Shown here: in pieces, positions 12,771 to 15,052 of the stretch
How the letters are laid out: each line of letters begins with the position of its first letter
Position numbering within the stretch: the first letter of the stretch is position 1
NCBI GenBank assembly: GCA_018262455.1
Contig: JAGSPR010000208.1
Location: 1 to 15,052 of the forward strand
DNA: 15,052 bases
Origin: Deltaproteobacteria bacterium
Lineage (GTDB): Bacteria; Myxococcota; Polyangia; Haliangiales; Haliangiaceae
Reading direction: 5' to 3'
Translations under genes and position numbers: made by a program
The notes under the pieces: generated by a model
Told to the model about the DNA's origin: nothing
The model's input: the letters and a program-made list of their open reading frames with translations, nothing else
Databases searched by the model: none

Positions 12771-13886
12771 ATGAATCCTGTGCGTCACATCATCGCCGCT
12801 GTTGCTGCCGTCGGGCTGGTCGGGACCGGGTTCGTATTGCATTCGGGAGCAGGGCACGCCAATGCCGCTCCTTCGATGCCCACCTCGATCACCGATGCCT
12901 CGATCCCCGATGTGGCCGAGCGCGTCGTCGACAGCGTCGTCAACATCTCCGCGGCGACCGCCGTGCGCGGTGCGCCCGCCGCCAACGATCCATTCTTCAC
13001 CGACCCTGACTCGCCCGGGTTCGGGAGGACGCCGCGGCGTCAGGGCAGCAAGGGCTCGGGTGTGATCGTGACGTCCGGTGGACGGATCCTCACCAACGCG
13101 CACGTCGTCAACGGCGCCGACGAGATCATCGTGACGATCGCCGATGGCACCGACTTCCCCGCGAAGGTCGTCGGGATCGATCCGAAGGCCGATCTCGCGG
13201 TGATCCAGCTCAAGGGCAAGATCCCGACACTCAAGCCGCTCGTGCTCGCGGACTCGAACACGCTCCGGCTCGGCGAGGTGGTGCTCGCGATCGGCGATCC
13301 GTTCGGCGTCGGCAAGTCGGTGACGATGGGTATCGTCTCGGCGAAGGGCCGCGGCAACATGGGCATCGAGGAGTACGAGGACTTCATCCAGACCGATGCC
13401 GCGATCAACCCGGGTAACTCGGGCGGCGCGCTCGTCAACCTCAAGGGCGAGCTCGTCGGCATCAACACCGCGATCGCCTCGAAGAGTGGCGGCTACGCGG
13501 GCATCGGGTTCGCGATCCCGACCAACATGGTGAAGCCGATCATGCAGATGCTCGTGACCGACGGCAAGGTCTCGCGCGGCTACCTCGGCGTGAACATCGC
13601 CACCGTCACGACGCAGCTCGCCACCGAGCACAAGCTCGGCGCGACCCGCGGGGCACTCGTCGCGAACGTCCAGCCGAACAGCCCTGCCTCGAAGGCCGGT
13701 CTGACCGAGGGCGATGTCATCACCGCGATCAACGGCACCGAGATCCGCAGCGGCGACGCGTTCCGCAACACCGTCGCGATGATCCGGCCCGGCACGACGA
13801 TCGAGCTCGCGGTCGCGCGGAACGCCAGCAAGACGGTCATCAAGGCCAAGCTCGGCGAGCTGCCGGAAGAAGCGCCCCGCCGCTAA
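12771..13886 (+). CDS. DegP/HtrA-like serine protease with one PDZ domain
   Basis: The protein has 371 residues. An N-terminal hydrophobic segment (IIAAVAAVGLVGTGFVL) is a signal peptide or anchor for the periplasm. The trypsin-like domain has a complete triad: H111 (TNAHVV), D141 (KADLAV) and S217 (GNSGGAL). A single PDZ domain (about 265-360) follows, with the typical SPASKAGLTEGDVITAING segment. One PDZ makes it closer in layout to DegS/HhoB than to DegP, which has two. Family role: quality control of misfolded envelope proteins, or a regulated cut in an envelope-stress pathway. The start is firm because of GGAGGAG five bases before ATG. It lies downstream of the Gld-type operon but is separated by 223 bp, so it probably has its own promoter. 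Confidence 0.95.
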   Translation: MNPVRHIIAAVAAVGLVGTGFVLHSGAGHANAAPSMPTSITDASIPDVAERVVDSVVNISAATAVRGAPAANDPFFTDPDSPGFGRTPRRQGSKGSGVIVTSGGRILTNAHVVNGADEIIVTIADGTDFPAKVVGIDPKADLAVIQLKGKIPTLKPLVLADSNTLRLGEVVLAIGDPFGVGKSVTMGIVSAKGRGNMGIEEYEDFIQTDAAINPGNSGGALVNLKGELVGINTAIASKSGGYAGIGFAIPTNMVKPIMQMLVTDGKVSRGYLGVNIATVTTQLATEHKLGATRGALVANVQPNSPASKAGLTEGDVITAINGTEIRSGDAFRNTVAMIRPGTTIELAVARNASKTVIKAKLGELPEEAPRR

Positions 13887-13901
13887 TCCGACGGCGAGGG
13901 G

Positions 13902-13915
13902 CCCCCTTGTGGGGG
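13902..13915 (+). terminator. Short G/C hairpin after the protease gene
   Basis: CCCCC-TTGT-GGGGG lies 15 bases after the protease stop. The stem is five G-C pairs with a four-base loop and no T-run. It may reduce read-through into the following genes, or simply reflect GC-rich spacer. Confidence 0.3.
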
Positions 13916-13950
13916 GACCGGGCGTCAGAGCGGCGGGTGAAGCTGTGGGG

Positions 13951-14418
13951 GTGACGCGGGACTCGCTCGTGGTGCTGGCGGTCGGGCTGCTCGGCGCGCT
14001 GATGGCGCTGGTGACGACGCGGTGGCTGAGGCAGTGGCGCGGATCGTGGCGAGCGCGGCGCCGGGCGGGGAGGGCGGTGGCGGGCGAGGACGACGCGGCG
14101 GAGATGCTGCGCGAGGCCGGGTACCGCATCGTCGCGCGGCAAGCCCGCACCTGGTGGGCGCCGCTGGTCGACGGCGAGCCGTACGAGACCGAGGTCCGTG
14201 CCGACTACCTGGTCGAGGCAGGTGGCGAGCTGCTGGTGGCCGAGGTCAAGACCGGCGACGAGGCTCCGCAGCTGTCGACCGCGGCGACCCGCCGGCAGCT
14301 CCTCGAGTACCACGTGGCCTTCGAGGCCGACGGCGTGCTGCTGGTGTGCCCCGAGCTCGGCGCGATTCACCGCGTGGACTTCCCCCCAGTCGTGCGCTCG
14401 AGCGTGGCGAAAGGGTAG
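13951..14418 (+). CDS. Membrane-anchored PD-(D/E)XK nuclease-fold protein
   Basis: About 155 residues from GTG 13951; GTG 13945 and GTG 13909 are alternatives, and a GGGTGA at 13935-13940 could serve either of the first two. An N-terminal helix (SLVVLAVGLLGALMALVTTRW) and an Arg-rich segment are followed by EDDAAEMLREAGYRIVARQ. Then comes the nuclease core: aspartate in VRADYLVE (D85), strand LLVAEVKTG with E98-V-K100, and a TRRQLLEY helix. The D-x12-E-x-K spacing matches the PD-(D/E)XK restriction-endonuclease-like fold, and the leading glutamate helix fits YraN/Holliday-junction-resolvase-like members. A membrane helix on such a small nuclease-like protein is unusual, and the target is unknown. 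It follows the protease gene at a short distance. Confidence 0.72.
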   Translation: MTRDSLVVLAVGLLGALMALVTTRWLRQWRGSWRARRRAGRAVAGEDDAAEMLREAGYRIVARQARTWWAPLVDGEPYETEVRADYLVEAGGELLVAEVKTGDEAPQLSTAATRRQLLEYHVAFEADGVLLVCPELGAIHRVDFPPVVRSSVAKG

Positions 14419-14471
14419 CGCGCGCCGATGAAAACTTGCCCATCTCGGGCCCCGGCCGCGAGGCTGGTCGG

Positions 14472-14909
14472 GTGAGCTACCTCCACTGCCCGACCTGCCG
14501 CTGCGCGTACAACGTCGCGACCCAGCCCGCATGCCCGCGCTGCGGAGTCCGGGCCGGCACCCCGGCCGATCCCGCCCAGGACGTGGTGACGGCCGCTGAA
14601 CAGCTCGCTCGCGCGATGGCGCGCGCGACGCCGGCGCAGCTCGCTGCCGCGGAGGTCTCGCTCGACGCTCGTGCGGCGCAGCGAGCGCTCCCTGCCGCGA
14701 ACGATCACGGTGTGCCCGCGCCCTCGCTGCTACGCGCGGTGCGGACGGCGCTCGCGACCCCGACGTCGGTGGTCCCTCAAGGCTCGCGTGGTCACCAGGC
14801 CCTGCTCACCACGGTCGTGCTCGCGCTCCTGACCCGGATCGCCGCGCCGCCTCGATCCCGGCGGGCGTGGGCCGCCTCGCAGGCGCGCGCCTTGCTCGCC
14901 CGCGTCTAA
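14472..14909 (+). CDS. Small zinc-ribbon protein of unknown function
   Basis: 145 residues from GTG 14472, with GAGG eight bases upstream. The first 30 residues carry CPTC and CPRC (MSYLHCPTCRCAYNVATQPACPRC), a short zinc ribbon. The rest is Ala-rich and helical (AAEQLARAMARATPAQLAAA) with a hydrophobic stretch LLTTVVLALLTRIA near the end. I do not recognise a family. It is probably co-transcribed with the nuclease-fold gene 53 bp upstream. Confidence 0.75.
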   Translation: MSYLHCPTCRCAYNVATQPACPRCGVRAGTPADPAQDVVTAAEQLARAMARATPAQLAAAEVSLDARAAQRALPAANDHGVPAPSLLRAVRTALATPTSVVPQGSRGHQALLTTVVLALLTRIAAPPRSRRAWAASQARALLARV

Positions 14910-15052
14910 CCTCCCGACTCGATCAGCGAGCCCCTGGCCTCGACACCCGCGGCGCGCCCGCCGGAGGACCCCCTCGCCGCGCGCAGTTCCGCAGCGGGCA
15001 CGTCGGTTCCTCGAGCGAGCACCGGTCCACACCCGCGAGGATTGTCCAAGCA
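14910..15052. other. Unassigned right edge; possibly the 3' end of a minus-strand gene
   Basis: No gene can be assigned here. Several frames are open over this short stretch. One minus-strand frame ending at 14923 reads VDRCSLEEPTCPLRNCARRG, with a spaced cysteine pattern. Another ends at 14906, just at the previous stop. Either could be the end of a gene entering from the right, but third-position GC is lower than in the firm genes, so coding is uncertain. Confidence 0.25.

Noticed and set aside
12726..14150. 474-codon minus-strand open frame opposite the HtrA-like protease
   Set aside because: Antisense shadow of a protease gene with an intact catalytic triad; its composition is typical of such shadows.
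1..15052. A defence island or mobile element
   Set aside because: No transposase, integrase, terminal repeats, toxin-antitoxin pair or shift in base composition was seen. The nuclease-fold protein alone is not enough to claim a defence system.

Overview
The window is GC-rich, densely coding bacterial DNA with strongly GC-biased third codon positions. The protein mix suggests a myxobacterium-like deltaproteobacterium (Myxococcota): a membrane-anchored Ser/Thr protein kinase, a PilZ domain, a receiver-DUF4388 protein, a DUF6600 repeat lipoprotein, a Gld-type ABC system ending in a DUF4340 protein, and Gly/Ser/Ala and Pro/Gly low-complexity linkers. This assignment rests on domain content and base composition only. 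I see no rRNA, tRNA, CRISPR array, insertion sequence or phage gene, so this looks like ordinary chromosome rather than an island.

Layout. (1) 1-1043: the 3' end of a Ser/Thr kinase gene (+), abutting tail to tail an NTF2/SnoaL-like small protein gene (-). (2) 1044-3102: a control region with two matching 17-bp palindromes, then a two-gene operon (+) of a ribbon-helix-helix/zinc-ribbon protein and a UbiB/AarF (ABC1) atypical kinase, joined by an ATGA overlap. (3) 3116-4113 (-): a PilZ open frame and a receiver-DUF4388 open frame that together look like one signalling gene broken by a frameshift or small deletion. (4) 4242-5135 (+): an EamA-family transporter. Its end overlaps a PAP2 phosphatase gene (-), which lies just downstream of a large DUF6600 lipoprotein gene (-) with long tandem repeats. 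(5) 7392-12547 (+): a tightly coupled four-gene operon encoding a GldA-like ATPase, a GldF-like permease, a GldG-like auxiliary protein and a DUF4340 protein. (6) 12771-14909 (+): a DegP/HtrA-like protease with one PDZ domain, a membrane-anchored PD-(D/E)XK nuclease-fold protein, and a small zinc-ribbon protein. The last 143 bases are unassigned.

How the parts work together. The only clear multi-protein machine is the Gld-type ABC system: ATPase, permease and two extracytoplasmic-type partners, all translationally coupled. The RHH/zinc-ribbon-UbiB pair is the other clear operon, and its palindromes make self-repression a natural hypothesis. The rest is a mix of envelope and signalling genes without an obvious shared pathway. 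I found no defence system or clearly new multi-gene system. The points most worth checking are the broken PilZ/receiver gene, the paired operators, and the membrane-anchored nuclease-fold protein.
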